From the NCBI GenBank assembly GCA_013289765.1, contig JABCZI010000006.1:186001-250000 (forward strand): a DNA stretch of 64,000 nucleotides, written 5' to 3'. Within the stretch, counting starts at the first letter, position 1; each line of letters begins with the position of its first letter. Made by a program: the position numbers and the translations under genes. The stretch comes from Acidobacteriota bacterium. GTDB taxonomy: Bacteria > Acidobacteriota > Terriglobia > Terriglobales > Acidobacteriaceae. Under the pieces are notes generated by a model. The model saw nothing but the letters and a program-made list of their open reading frames with translations, did no database searches and was not told the DNA's origin. This document shows positions 38,090-47,423 of the stretch, piece after piece.

Positions 38090-38301
38090 GGATATCCTTC
38101 AGTCTCCTATTGATTTATCAGCAAGATGATTTCGGGCGCAGCACGGACAAAAGCAGTTGATGGCTGGATCTCAACCAACAAGAATAACGCGAGTGCAGTG
38201 CGACCGCCAATCGAAAAAGCTGATGCGAGCGATAAAAGAGATTTATGCGGGGTAGCTATTCGGCGGCGACGACTTGCACCCCCTACAAGCGAAAATAGTT
38301 C

Positions 38302-40170
38302 TCACTGGATTTCCAGAGAAAAAATGCTCCCCTCTCCTTCTGCTGTTTCGCGATAGTTCAATGCCACCTTTTGCTTTTGCCAGTCACAGGAAAATTGGTC
38401 GGTGCCGATCAGAACAACGTGGTTCCTGTCAGCCACGCTCATCTTCCACGTCTTCATTCCCGAAACTACCGTCAGGATGGCGAGCGGGGATTTCGAGCAA
38501 TCGACATTAGTGAGGATGCCACGGATGAATTTAGCGGCTCCGGGATTTGTCTGTGGTTTTGCGGGTTTTGCGGAGTCCCCGCTCACTTGATTCTCTCCGT
38601 GGGGATTGTCCACACCTCCTGGTTTTTCGCTGCGCAGCAAGATCACTCCGGCGCCGGGTTCGTCCGTCGCTGCCTGACGAATCTGCTGGAACTGCTGCGC
38701 CTGAGCTAATGTCGCGGAGGCGCGAGACGCAAGTTCAGGGTCGATTGCTGTGCGAAGAGCCTGCAGCAGCGTGATCGCTTGATCGGGCTGGCGGTTCGCC
38801 AGATATAAATTGGCAAGATTGAAAATGTAATTCTCGTTGCGTGGACTGATGGCCAAGGCCTTCCGCATGGTAACGATGGCCTTCCCCGGATCCCCCGCCG
38901 CGGATTGCGCAAACGCAAGCACAGCGTAAGAGTCGGCAAAGTTTGGATCCAGAGCGATCGAGGTCTCCACTTCACGGGTGAGGCCGGGCAAGTCAGCGCC
39001 ACTGCCGAAACCACTCTCCCGAGCCATGAGCAGGGCGCTGTAATAGTGAACTCGGGGATCCTTGGAATCCAGTTGCGAAGCAAGTTTGAAGTATTGCTGC
39101 GCGTTCTTGAAATCCTGCCTTTGCAGATAGGCATAACCAAGTCCACGGCACGCCGCAGCGCTATTTGGATCGGACTTCAGAATCTCCTGAAATTCCTTTA
39201 GTGCCTGTTCTTGATGGTCGCGGGAGTGCAGGTGGATATCGGCCAGTACGGCGTTCCCAGTCGCTGCACTCAGAGGGACGGCGGCGTAGTTGTTCGACGA
39301 AATATTGGCGGGATTTGGAATCGCATAATATCGATAGCGACCGCTGACAATATAGCTTCGCAGGACCTTGTCGAACTGCGGCCCGCTCATCCCGAACGCT
39401 TGTTGAATGGCGTCTTCATTTCCCAGGTGTTTATTCTCTTTGAGGTCGAAGTACACCCCGACCTTGGCCATTAGTTGATTGTCGTATATGTAATGCATGA
39501 GCATGCCCGATTCGGCATAAAATGTGGTGCGATGGTCGCCGCTCTCGTTATAGGTCTGGGAATTTTGCTGGACCCGGAACAGGTCGGCGATTTTGATCGT
39601 CCCTAATTGCCGCAGAATTAAATATTCGTCCTCGGGTACTTTTCCCACACGGGCCTGCTTGCCGTCGACTTCGATGCTGGAGAAATACTCGGCAAACCCT
39701 TCTTCGAACCAGGGGTCCAGTCCCCCCGGCAGCGTGCCATTCATTAATTGATGGGCATACTCGTGGAACACCACGGTCCAAGGATTCTCCACTGACATGT
39801 CGAGCATAATGAAACTGCGGTCAGTGCCGGGTTGGAAGAGCCCTGCTACTTGCGTAGGCTTCCCGTTGAAAAGCGGCGCGACTTGCCGCATCTCTTTCGT
39901 GTTGCGAAAGGCCACGATTTGAAGTGGAATGGCCAGGTTTACATTTGCTTTCGTCATGAGAGCGCCGAAAACGGCGCGCATCTGCTCGAAGCGCATGGCA
40001 ACCTCGCGGCCGCGTTTCTCGCCGGCGTCGGTGACAACTGAAAAGTTGGGGGAGCGAACTTCCAACCATTGGGGTTCGCCGGCGAACCCCAATGGCTCGC
40101 AAAAGAACGCCAGAGCCAGGATTGTAAGCGGCCAGATTGCAGGACGTACCCAACTCGAAGGAATACTCAT
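38302..40170 (-). CDS. secreted peptidase-MA-like/TPR protein
   Basis: A 622-residue exported protein. A signal segment (PLTILALAFFCEPLGFAG) is followed by a zinc-peptidase-like domain with HEYAH at residues 136-140 and a downstream WFEEGFAEYF, the HExxH plus glutamate of Peptidase_MA-like (DUF1570) proteins. Residues 310-500 carry about five tetratricopeptide repeats (AVLADIHLHSR, AAACRGLGYAYLQRQDFKNA, NYIFNLANLYLANRQPDQA). The C-terminal 100 residues are a small beta domain (LTNVDCSKSPLAILTVVSG). Last gene of a four-gene run that also encodes an M50 protease. Confidence 0.82.
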   Translation of the reverse strand: MSIPSSWVRPAIWPLTILALAFFCEPLGFAGEPQWLEVRSPNFSVVTDAGEKRGREVAMRFEQMRAVFGALMTKANVNLAIPLQIVAFRNTKEMRQVAPLFNGKPTQVAGLFQPGTDRSFIMLDMSVENPWTVVFHEYAHQLMNGTLPGGLDPWFEEGFAEYFSSIEVDGKQARVGKVPEDEYLILRQLGTIKIADLFRVQQNSQTYNESGDHRTTFYAESGMLMHYIYDNQLMAKVGVYFDLKENKHLGNEDAIQQAFGMSGPQFDKVLRSYIVSGRYRYYAIPNPANISSNNYAAVPLSAATGNAVLADIHLHSRDHQEQALKEFQEILKSDPNSAAACRGLGYAYLQRQDFKNAQQYFKLASQLDSKDPRVHYYSALLMARESGFGSGADLPGLTREVETSIALDPNFADSYAVLAFAQSAAGDPGKAIVTMRKALAISPRNENYIFNLANLYLANRQPDQAITLLQALRTAIDPELASRASATLAQAQQFQQIRQAATDEPGAGVILLRSEKPGGVDNPHGENQVSGDSAKPAKPQTNPGAAKFIRGILTNVDCSKSPLAILTVVSGMKTWKMSVADRNHVVLIGTDQFSCDWQKQKVALNYRETAEGEGSIFSLEIQ

Positions 40171-40224
40171 CGGGCGACTCCGTTTGGATTGCCGGCGGCT
40201 ATCCTACACCAGTTTGAATTGAAG

Positions 40225-41256
40225 TCAATTCCCTAACCCTTGACCCGGTATGAGCCAGGCCATGACACCGAGGGCGGTCAGAACTGCAGCAAAATAAATC
40301 GTTGTGGCACGGCTAGGACGTGCTGGCAGATGTCCAGCGAAGAAGACTTGATATCCGAAGCCGAGTGCTACCAGGAAGAACATGTTTTCTCCCAGCACCA
40401 GCCACAGCGCAAGACATATGCTGAGCAGAACGATGCGCTCAGTCTTGCTCAAGGCCAGGGCGGCCTGTCCGCCATCGAGCACCCAGACGGGAATCAGGTT
40501 CAGCAGATTAAGCACTGCGCTCGCCCGCGCCAAGGCGGCCCATAGCGGATTGCCGGTTTGCCACCAGAGCGCAGCACAAGCCAGGGCTGCGAAAAGGCCT
40601 GCCAGCGGCCCCGCCAGGCTGATCGCGGCACGGGTTTCGAGGGGCACGCCAAGCGCCTGCCAGCGCACGTAGGCTCCGAGTCCGGGCAAGAACACAGGCA
40701 TCTCGGCAGGCAAGCCGCGGCGTTTGATATCGATGAAGTGGCCCATCTCGTGAATCAAAATCAGCATCGCGAAGCCCACCCCGAACCACATTCCGAAGGC
40801 GGCCCAATAGATTCCGATAAAGGCGACAAAGCTCAGTAAAAACTTCAGCTTGAAAATCGCGGTGAGCAGCACTTTGCTTTTCGCGAGAAGAATGGCGACG
40901 GGCCCGACCGGGCCGAGCTTCTGGGCCCACTTGTTTTCACTTTTCGGGGCGGGCTGAATCTGATTGGCGGCAGCGTCGAGAGACCGGGCATGATCCTGAA
41001 TCCAGCTTGCCTGGCGCGAATTCGCAGGCAGAAGGGGCAGGCCCATCAGCCAATGCTCTCGGGCCTGGCGCAAGTCGCCTTGGGCCTCGAGCTGCTTGGC
41101 TTCGGCAGCAAGTTGATCGAGTTTTTCGGAATGCACCAGAGCGTGACACTGCCCGCATACCAGCGCTCCGGGGGCCAGTTCGTGGGAACAGCGTCTGCAA
41201 TTGCGAATGAGTTCGGGAGTGATTGTGGACACGGATGCGAAAGTCTGTGGCTTCAT
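40225..41256 (-). CDS. zinc-ribbon M50 (site-2-type) membrane protease
   Basis: A 343-residue membrane metalloprotease. HEMGH at residues 169-173 lies in a transmembrane helix and the second motif NLIPVWVLDGGQ (near 245-256) supplies the aspartate, as in the SpoIVFB/S2P family. The N-terminus has a CRRC...CGQC zinc ribbon (residues 20-37) and a helical TPR-like segment, unlike PDZ-containing RseP. About six membrane helices. It lies 54 bases upstream of the TPR-peptidase gene. Members cut membrane-spanning substrates; the substrate is unknown. Confidence 0.85.
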   Translation of the reverse strand: MKPQTFASVSTITPELIRNCRRCSHELAPGALVCGQCHALVHSEKLDQLAAEAKQLEAQGDLRQAREHWLMGLPLLPANSRQASWIQDHARSLDAAANQIQPAPKSENKWAQKLGPVGPVAILLAKSKVLLTAIFKLKFLLSFVAFIGIYWAAFGMWFGVGFAMLILIHEMGHFIDIKRRGLPAEMPVFLPGLGAYVRWQALGVPLETRAAISLAGPLAGLFAALACAALWWQTGNPLWAALARASAVLNLLNLIPVWVLDGGQAALALSKTERIVLLSICLALWLVLGENMFFLVALGFGYQVFFAGHLPARPSRATTIYFAAVLTALGVMAWLIPGQGLGN

Positions 41257-41307
41257 TCTACGCGATGTTTAAGGCGCATGTTTAATGGGCAAGTTTAACG
41301 CGGATGC

Positions 41308-42078
41308 TCAATGCGAAGGTTGAGGAGAGTCGTTAAACGGTCCGAAGATCTCCAAGGGCCGGCCTCCAGTCAATTTGGCGGCGATCTTCATGCCGACCAA
41401 TAGGATCACTAATCCGATCAACCAGCTGAACGTGACGCCGCCTCCCATTACTTCCAAAAAGGGAGACGCCAATCCGATCAGCGCCACGCGCCCCAGCCAA
41501 CCGATGAAGCTCATGCGGGGTGGCGCAGGTTTGGGAGCTGGCAGGGAAGATTGCCTTCCCGACTCGGCTTCTAATTGCCGCTGTTCTTCCTCGACCTGTT
41601 GTTGTGCCTGCACCTGCTGCTGTTGTTGCCGCTGATGTTTGTTGCCGTAGTGAATCCAAACCGGAACCGCGGCCATTGAGACCGCGGCATAGGTGAGCAG
41701 GACGGCAGCGATCTGATAGCGCCTGCCGCCCACACCTTTCGATCCTTTCATCATTGCGGTGCCAACCAGCCAGCCCACTGCCAGAGAGACGTAGCCTACG
41801 ATCAATCCAGTCGCAATCTCGAAGACGGCGTAGAGAATCATGCCAACGACGGCCGCGCCGATGCCGTACAGAAGAGCGCGCATGAATGCCGCATGACTAT
41901 CCGTAGCAAGGGATCCCCGCATTTTCTCAGCGCACGAGCCGCACGCCATCGCGTTGTTAATTCGATAGTAATTTCCCGCGATCGGCTGATGACAAAACTG
42001 GCAGTGATCGTTACCCGGGGTTCCGAGATACTCCGCGGTGCCGAATTGCGGGGAGGGATTGCTGAAGGAGTCCGCCAT
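41308..42078 (-). CDS. zinc-binding membrane protein of unknown function
   Basis: A 256-residue protein. The N-terminal 60 residues hold a zinc-finger-like module, CQFCHQP...CGSCAEK. Then come helices (LLYGIGAAVVGMILYAVFEI, LIVGYVSLAVGWLVGTAMM, IAAVLLTYAAVSMAAVPVWI), a Gln/Glu-rich coiled coil (QRQQQQQVQAQQQVEEEQRQ) and two more hydrophobic segments. The start is MADSFSN at 42078; the longer reading to 42147 is unlikely. The zinc module resembles that of the neighbouring M50 protease in type (CxxC pairs). Function unknown. Confidence 0.65.
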   Translation of the reverse strand: MADSFSNPSPQFGTAEYLGTPGNDHCQFCHQPIAGNYYRINNAMACGSCAEKMRGSLATDSHAAFMRALLYGIGAAVVGMILYAVFEIATGLIVGYVSLAVGWLVGTAMMKGSKGVGGRRYQIAAVLLTYAAVSMAAVPVWIHYGNKHQRQQQQQVQAQQQVEEEQRQLEAESGRQSSLPAPKPAPPRMSFIGWLGRVALIGLASPFLEVMGGGVTFSWLIGLVILLVGMKIAAKLTGGRPLEIFGPFNDSPQPSH

Positions 42079-42161
42079 GGCCCGGAACGATAGCACGGAG
42101 TGCGCCGCCACGAAAGAGCAATTCAACTGTCGAAGAGCTGAAAGCAATAAGGAAAGGAAAC

Positions 42162-42842
42162 TTACTGGCGGTGGGCGGAGGCTCCCGCGGCGATTTCGCG
42201 GAGGGCGGTGACAAATCCGGCGGCGGCGGCCGGATTAGCCAGGGCTTCGAGGTGAACCGTGGCGGAGAACTGAGGCGATTCTGGGCGGAAGCGGACCTGG
42301 AGAATGTCCTGCCGCCGCGCCGACATCAGCGCACTCAATTCCGCGCTGGGATCTTGCTTCCAGTGGGTACGGGTAGTCAAGATGATGGGACCGGGCTCGT
42401 AGATATTCCATTCCCGCTCGTCCTGTTTGCGGGATGTAGTGCCGCGGTTGTGGGCGCTCCAGCGATGCCGCACTACGTCCAGATAAAAGCTGGGAGAACC
42501 GCCGAGATCAGCTTCGAACGTGAGCGTTTCCTTTTGGCGCCGACAACAGCTCACCAGCCATTGCACGGGGAGAGCCCTGGGCTGGAACTTGACCGTGACG
42601 CGGGCATTTTCAAACCATTGGGAAGGGAAGTGCAGGCGGGCTTGCAGACGGGAACTTCCCATCCAGTGTGACTCCAGAATGCGGCCCTTACCGGCGCATG
42701 CGGTCTGGACCCAACGCAGGGCGGAGGCTCCTTTTTTTCGGTTGTAGGAGGAAAACACGAAGTACCACAGTCCCAGCACGGCAACCGATCCAGCCACGTC
42801 AATCAGCAGAAGGCGTCCCACAACGCTTCCTCTGATGCTCAT
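42162..42842 (-). CDS. membrane-anchored hypothetical protein
   Basis: A 226-residue protein with one N-terminal helix (LLLIDVAGSVAVLGLWYFVF) and a soluble beta-rich domain (RLQARLHFPSQWFENARVTV, SPSFYLDVVRHRWSAHNRG, EREWNIYEPGPIILTTRTH). Its C-terminus is FVTALREIAAGASAH. I recognise no family. It is the first gene of the run 42842 to 38302 and lies 83 bases upstream of the zinc-binding membrane gene. Confidence 0.6.
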   Translation of the reverse strand: MSIRGSVVGRLLLIDVAGSVAVLGLWYFVFSSYNRKKGASALRWVQTACAGKGRILESHWMGSSRLQARLHFPSQWFENARVTVKFQPRALPVQWLVSCCRRQKETLTFEADLGGSPSFYLDVVRHRWSAHNRGTTSRKQDEREWNIYEPGPIILTTRTHWKQDPSAELSALMSARRQDILQVRFRPESPQFSATVHLEALANPAAAAGFVTALREIAAGASAHRQ

Positions 42843-43010
42843 GGTACGTCGGAGGTTGCGGCCTAAGCAAGTGGGATCAGCCCTCGATTAAACTTCTCCA
42901 CGAAGGGGCAATCGAAAATCTGTGGAAAACGAGTACTTTGCGGCTTCGAGAGTTTCGAAAGTAATCTCTGACCGGTCCGATCCCCGTTACTCCTACTACA
43001 ATGGCGAATC

Positions 43011-43538
43011 GTGGCCTTCACCATTCGCGACCTGCAGTCCGGAGATTTTGAGACGCTGTGGCGCATCGATCAGGATTGTTTTCCGGCGGGGATCGCGTAT
43101 TCCCGGGCCGAACTTAAGACCTACATGCGGCGAAGTGGTGCGTTCACTTTGGTAGCTGGGGATGCCGGAATCCGCGCGGGAGCGGAAGGCGACGCGGGAA
43201 AGGGCGAGAAATATATTGCAGCGGCGACGTCAGGCCCAGGCAGTGTCGCTGGTTTCATCGTGGCCGAAGCGGACAAGCGTGCTTCCGGTCACATTGTCAC
43301 CATTGATGTAGTCAAGACTGCGCGGCGCTTCGGAGTGGGATCGCTGCTGCTTCAAGCTGCTGAAGATCGGCTGCAAGAGAAGGGGTGCCGGTCGGTTGAA
43401 CTGGAGACCGCAGTCGACAATTTGTCGGCTCTGTCGTTTTATAAACGCCACTGCTACAGCGTGGTCAGGATGTTCCCTCGTTATTATTCGAACGGCGTGG
43501 ATGCGCTGGTGCTGGAGAAAAAGCTGGTCCATGAATAG
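43011..43538 (+). CDS. GNAT N-acetyltransferase, RimI-like
   Basis: A 175-residue acetyltransferase. The acetyl-CoA loop is RRFGVGSLLLQAAEDRL (Q/RxxGxG/A), preceded by GHIVTIDVVKTA and followed by SVELETAVDNLSALSFYKRH. The last part, YYSNGVDALVLEKKL, is the RimI-type closing strand. A Gly/Ala-rich insert of about 25 residues between beta strands lengthens it beyond the usual 150. It begins at GTG 43011. RimI acetylates ribosomal protein S18; the true substrate here is unknown. Prephenate dehydratase begins 57 bases on. Confidence 0.8.
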   Translation: MAFTIRDLQSGDFETLWRIDQDCFPAGIAYSRAELKTYMRRSGAFTLVAGDAGIRAGAEGDAGKGEKYIAAATSGPGSVAGFIVAEADKRASGHIVTIDVVKTARRFGVGSLLLQAAEDRLQEKGCRSVELETAVDNLSALSFYKRHCYSVVRMFPRYYSNGVDALVLEKKLVHE

Positions 43539-43595
43539 GTGGGAATCGGCAGAAACGATTTGTGCTTTGCGGCCTCTCCAGCTACCTTGCTTGTG

Positions 43596-44489
43596 ATGAA
43601 ATCTGCGATCAAAGTTGCGATTCAGGGCGAACTCGGATCTTTCAGCCACGAGGCGGCAGAGCGGATGTTGCCGGGATGCACGGTCGTTCCCTGCGCGCGA
43701 TCGGTCGAGGTATTCGACCGGGTGCAGCGCGGATCGGTCGCCGCCGCCGTTATCCCCATCGAGAACTCGCTGGCCGGCACGGTGGCTGAACACGCCGATC
43801 TTTTGGTTGCGCGCGACGTTTTTATCGAGGGCGAATTTCTGCTGCGGATCGTGCACAACGTGATCGCTGCGCCTGGGGTGAAGCTGGCCGGGTTGCGCAA
43901 AGTGCTGTCGCATCCTGTGGCCCTCGACCAGTGCCGAGACTTTTTTACCGATCATCCCCGGATTGAGCCAGTGCCGTTCTACGATACAGCCGGGAGCGTG
44001 AAGCATGTCGTCGCACATGGCCTTCAGGATGCCGCCGCGATCGCCGGGCAGCATGCGGCGCGGGAGTACTCGGGAAAGATTCTCCAAGGTGGCATCGAAG
44101 ATGATAAACGCAACTTCACGCGTTTTTTTCTGATTCGGAAGGGCGCAGCCCCATCGCCGTCAAGCGCTAAGCCGAGCAAGGGAAGTGCGGCTTCGACGAG
44201 CCGTAAACGGCGGCAGGTTCCTAGCGGGACTGGCGGGGCGAACAAAACTTCGATTGCATTCAAGGTGAAGAATGTGCCCGGCGCTCTATTCAAATCACTC
44301 AGCGTGTTCGCCTTGCGCGACATCAGCCTGAGCAAAATCGAATCGCGGCCGATGCGAGGCAGGCCTTGGGAATACGTTTTTTATGTGGACTTTCTGCGGG
44401 GGGATGACGAGCCTGCGCGCAACGCTCTCCGCCATTTGGGCGAGGTCGCCGACTTTGTGAAAGTTCTGGGAGTTTACCCGGCAGCGTGA
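43596..44489 (+). CDS. pheA: prephenate dehydratase
   Basis: A 297-residue enzyme converting prephenate to phenylpyruvate for phenylalanine synthesis. The PDT domain opens VAIQGELGSFSHEAAERML and has IPIENSLAGTV, HPVALDQCRDFF, DTAGSVKHVV and the catalytic NFTRFFLI. A C-terminal ACT domain (SIAFKVKNVPGALFKSLSVF, SKIESRPMRGRPWEY, FYVDF) provides phenylalanine feedback control through the ESRP motif. A Ser/Lys/Ala-rich, probably disordered linker of about 35 residues joins the two. Start is MKSAIKVA at 43596; the longer reading from 43539 has no ribosome site. Confidence 0.94.
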   Translation: MKSAIKVAIQGELGSFSHEAAERMLPGCTVVPCARSVEVFDRVQRGSVAAAVIPIENSLAGTVAEHADLLVARDVFIEGEFLLRIVHNVIAAPGVKLAGLRKVLSHPVALDQCRDFFTDHPRIEPVPFYDTAGSVKHVVAHGLQDAAAIAGQHAAREYSGKILQGGIEDDKRNFTRFFLIRKGAAPSPSSAKPSKGSAASTSRKRRQVPSGTGGANKTSIAFKVKNVPGALFKSLSVFALRDISLSKIESRPMRGRPWEYVFYVDFLRGDDEPARNALRHLGEVADFVKVLGVYPAA

Positions 44490-44605
44490 GATGGCCCAGT
44501 CGTTTTCACCAAGACCGAAATGAACAGACGAAAATTGGAGAAGGGCGGGTTCCGCGCAGCGGCGCCCGCCCTTTAACATGCTGGTCAAACATGCTGGTCA
44601 AACCT

Positions 44606-45847
44606 TTAGCTGCAGGGCGGTCCTGCGTCGCTGGTGAAGGTATTGTTGTCCGAGAACCAGCCGTTGACTGCAATCGAAGGTGCGCCATAGAACCACGAAA
44701 AGAACACGAGCTCCTGCAAATGGTATCCATAACCGTTCGGCATGGTCACCGTGGCGATATCCGTTCCGGTCAGCGGATCCCCCACTTCAAGGTTATTTTG
44801 ACAGCCGGGTTGTTGTCCGATGTGTCCCCAAGGTGGCGTGGGATTGTCACCGTATGGATCATTCATCCACTCCCCCACTTCGTGAGCCGAGACGGACGTA
44901 TCGAGAATTGTCGGTCCGAAGAGGCCGGTTGTGTCGAAATCCATCGGCGAGTAAGTCTGGATGGGTAAACCAGTGGTGCCGTGGTAGCCCAGAATGCAGC
45001 AGGTGTTGAGATCAGTGACTGGAGACGCCATCACCACGTTTGCAAGGAGAAAGATCGGGAGCGAACCGGGGTTCACCCCTTGCGCATACAGGGCTGGAAT
45101 AATCGTGCTGTCCAAATAAGCGTCGAACCAGTTGATGTCGATGATCCCCATCGGAGCGCAGAAGTCCGGGGGGCCAAGGGAGTTGGTGGCCAAGGCGAGT
45201 CCGTCGGCTGCAGGCACGTTGATATAAACTGTCTGGGTTCTTGTAACCGGGTGCAGCAATACATGGTAGTCATGTCCCCGGGTAAAAGCCCAAAAATTTG
45301 CGCGCTGGAAGGCATCTAGATATTGAGTGTCGCCCACGTTGGTGCCACCAAAGGCAAAGCTTGCGTGCTGGATGATCGGCGATTGGCGATAAAGGGTCAA
45401 TGGAACGTTGTTCGGCGGAGCCAGGCAGGCCGAGTTAGCGACCGTAGGATCAAGGGTGGTGACACCCGGTGTGGTGGCAATGGTACCGGAGCTGTCAACG
45501 CTGGTGCCGACCAGATTCGTTGTGATTACTACGGGAACAATCTGGGTTGGCACACCAACGCTCTTTTGTAGCTCGTGACCAAACGGGTTGCGGCCAACCA
45601 TCACACCTGAATAGTTATTGTGATCTCTGGTTGACGAAACATTGAAGGTCCACAAAGGAAGCTGGGGGCTATTCGGGAAGGCTTGGCGCGATGCGGCCGC
45701 TGCGCCCGGCTGCGTCTTGACTGTCGTGTAGGCTCTCAGTCTAGCGGGGCCTTGATTCTGCGCGGGGTTTTGTCCTGAAGCTAGGGTTGTGGCAGCGCAC
45801 CACGCAATTGTGGCGCAGAAGAAAAGCAACGTTGTTTTGCACTTCAT
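44606..45847 (-). CDS. secreted protein with HExxEW metallopeptidase-like motif
   Basis: A 413-residue exported protein with a signal peptide (KTTLLFFCATIAWCAATTLA) and Gln/Pro-rich start. The start is the ATG at 45847, since a longer frame upstream would not be a secreted N-terminus. Near residue 330 is VSAHEVGEWMNDPYGDN, similar to a zincin helix followed by a TDP-like turn; NxGYHLQELVFFSWFYG follows. It resembles acidobacterial secreted putative peptidases of this length. Catalysis is inferred from the motif only. Confidence 0.6.
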   Translation of the reverse strand: MKCKTTLLFFCATIAWCAATTLASGQNPAQNQGPARLRAYTTVKTQPGAAAASRQAFPNSPQLPLWTFNVSSTRDHNNYSGVMVGRNPFGHELQKSVGVPTQIVPVVITTNLVGTSVDSSGTIATTPGVTTLDPTVANSACLAPPNNVPLTLYRQSPIIQHASFAFGGTNVGDTQYLDAFQRANFWAFTRGHDYHVLLHPVTRTQTVYINVPAADGLALATNSLGPPDFCAPMGIIDINWFDAYLDSTIIPALYAQGVNPGSLPIFLLANVVMASPVTDLNTCCILGYHGTTGLPIQTYSPMDFDTTGLFGPTILDTSVSAHEVGEWMNDPYGDNPTPPWGHIGQQPGCQNNLEVGDPLTGTDIATVTMPNGYGYHLQELVFFSWFYGAPSIAVNGWFSDNNTFTSDAGPPCS

Positions 45848-46124
45848 TCGACACCTCGTTTTGTTGTCAGATTTGAATACTCCCAAGTCCGCCAGGGAAC
45901 GGACCCATTTTCCGCGATGGCAGGTGGGGTCGCGGGAAATACGCGCGCAATTATACACCTGATTCCGTCAAGGCAACTCCGGGATTGATCGCTTCTTTTC
46001 TTCTCCTTCTAACTTCTTGTTCAAACGGCGCCCTCTTGCTAGTAAGCATGGAGATCTTGGACCTTTCGCGTGATCAGCGTGCTAGACTCCCCGAACCGAT
46101 GAGAGAATTAAGACCGAGGAGAAG

Positions 46125-46865
46125 ATGAAGATGCCAGACGCTCCGTCTAGCCGCCGCCGATTTCTGCGGCATTCTTCCGTAGCCGGCGCTGGATTATTAA
46201 TTCCAGCCTCCGCCTTCGCGGCTCAGCAGAAAAAATCGCCCGATCCCGATAAGGACCAAGGCGCGGAAAATATTTCTCCCGCCGAAGACTTGATGCGCGA
46301 GCACGGTGTGCTGAATCGTGTCCTGCTCATCTACGACCACCACGTGCATATGCTGGCTGCCAAACAGACGTTTGACGGCTCGGTGCTGGCCAGCGCGGCC
46401 GATGTGATTCGTCATTTCGTGGAGGACTACCACGAGAAGCTGGAAGAGGATTTTCTTTTTCCGCGTTTTCGAAGAGCCGGCAAGCTGGTCAACCTGGTGG
46501 ACACTTTAATCGCGCAACACAAGGCGGGCAGAACGCTAACCGCGCAGATCCGCGAGTTGGCGTCGGTGGCGACGCTGAAGTACGTCTCTGACACCGATAA
46601 ACTCGCCGAAGCTTTGCGAGAATTTCTCCGCATGTACCGGCCGCATGAAGCCCGCGAAGATACGGTTCTGTTTCCTGCGTTCCGTTCCATCGTCTCGGCG
46701 CACGAATACGACGCGCTGGGCGAGGACTTCGAGAAGAAAGAAGATGAGCTGTTCGGGGAAGACGGCTTCTTTAAAGTCGTCGATCAGGTGGCAGAGTTGG
46801 AAAAGAAGCTGGGAATCTACGATCTGTCGCAATTTACGCCGAAGGGAAGAGGCTCTTTGGAATGA
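46125..46865 (+). CDS. Tat-exported hemerythrin-domain protein
   Basis: A 246-residue protein. The N-terminus SSRRRFLRHSSVAGAGLLIP is a twin-arginine signal, so it is exported folded. The hemerythrin domain has its histidine/carboxylate ligands in LMREHGVLNRV, YDHHVHML, FVEDYHEKLEEDFLFP, LIAQHKAGR and YRPHEAREDTVLFPAF. Such di-iron four-helix bundles bind O2, NO or iron in the periplasm. GAGGAG at 46116-46121 serves either the ATG at 46125 or the one at 46131; the first is annotated. Confidence 0.85.
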   Translation: MKMPDAPSSRRRFLRHSSVAGAGLLIPASAFAAQQKKSPDPDKDQGAENISPAEDLMREHGVLNRVLLIYDHHVHMLAAKQTFDGSVLASAADVIRHFVEDYHEKLEEDFLFPRFRRAGKLVNLVDTLIAQHKAGRTLTAQIRELASVATLKYVSDTDKLAEALREFLRMYRPHEAREDTVLFPAFRSIVSAHEYDALGEDFEKKEDELFGEDGFFKVVDQVAELEKKLGIYDLSQFTPKGRGSLE

Positions 46866-46919
46866 TCCTGAATGTGTTGAAGCCTAAAGCGAAAAAGCAA
46901 CCGTGCCGATCTCTCCAGC

Positions 46920-47423
46920 ATGACCACAATGAGATCGTTTGCTTTGTTCTTTCTGTTCTGTGCCGGAGCTATCGGCGCGGCAGCGCAGGCTGACCCTGCC
47001 TTCCGGGAGGCCGCAGGCGATCCGCTTCCCGACGCCCCCAGCTCTTTCCAACACGCGTGTCAGTTGTGCCAGCCATGGCAGGGGCCGACTGAAACCCCTC
47101 TAACCTGGCGCAAGACCTTCGATAAGAAATTTATCGTCCTCTACTCCAGCATGTTCGCGGCAAACTTCGTAGACATTGCTGAGACGGTTCACGTGGAGGC
47201 CAAGTGCGGACTGCTGGAAGCGGGCGACCCGGTTCCCTACAAGGCATCATTCGCGGATCTTGCCCGGCGCGATATTCCTTATGACGTAGGGTTCACCTTG
47301 GCCGGAGCTCTGTTGAGGAAGTATCGGGTACGCTACGCCTGGCTAGTGGGCCCTCCGATCGTGATCGGAAAGCATATTAAGGGAACAGTAGATGGCTATC
47401 AGCAGTGCCCGAGCTTTTTCTAG
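46920..47423 (+). CDS. secreted hypothetical protein
   Basis: A 167-residue exported protein (signal FALFFLFCAGAIGAAAQA). It contains CQLCQPW, then TFDKKFIVLYSSMFAANFVD, IPYDVGFTLAGALLRKY and IVIGKHIKGTVDGYQQC; two hydrophobic helices in the mature part suggest membrane association. No family recognised. It lies 54 bases after the hemerythrin gene on the same strand and may share its transcript. Confidence 0.55.
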   Translation: MTTMRSFALFFLFCAGAIGAAAQADPAFREAAGDPLPDAPSSFQHACQLCQPWQGPTETPLTWRKTFDKKFIVLYSSMFAANFVDIAETVHVEAKCGLLEAGDPVPYKASFADLARRDIPYDVGFTLAGALLRKYRVRYAWLVGPPIVIGKHIKGTVDGYQQCPSFF

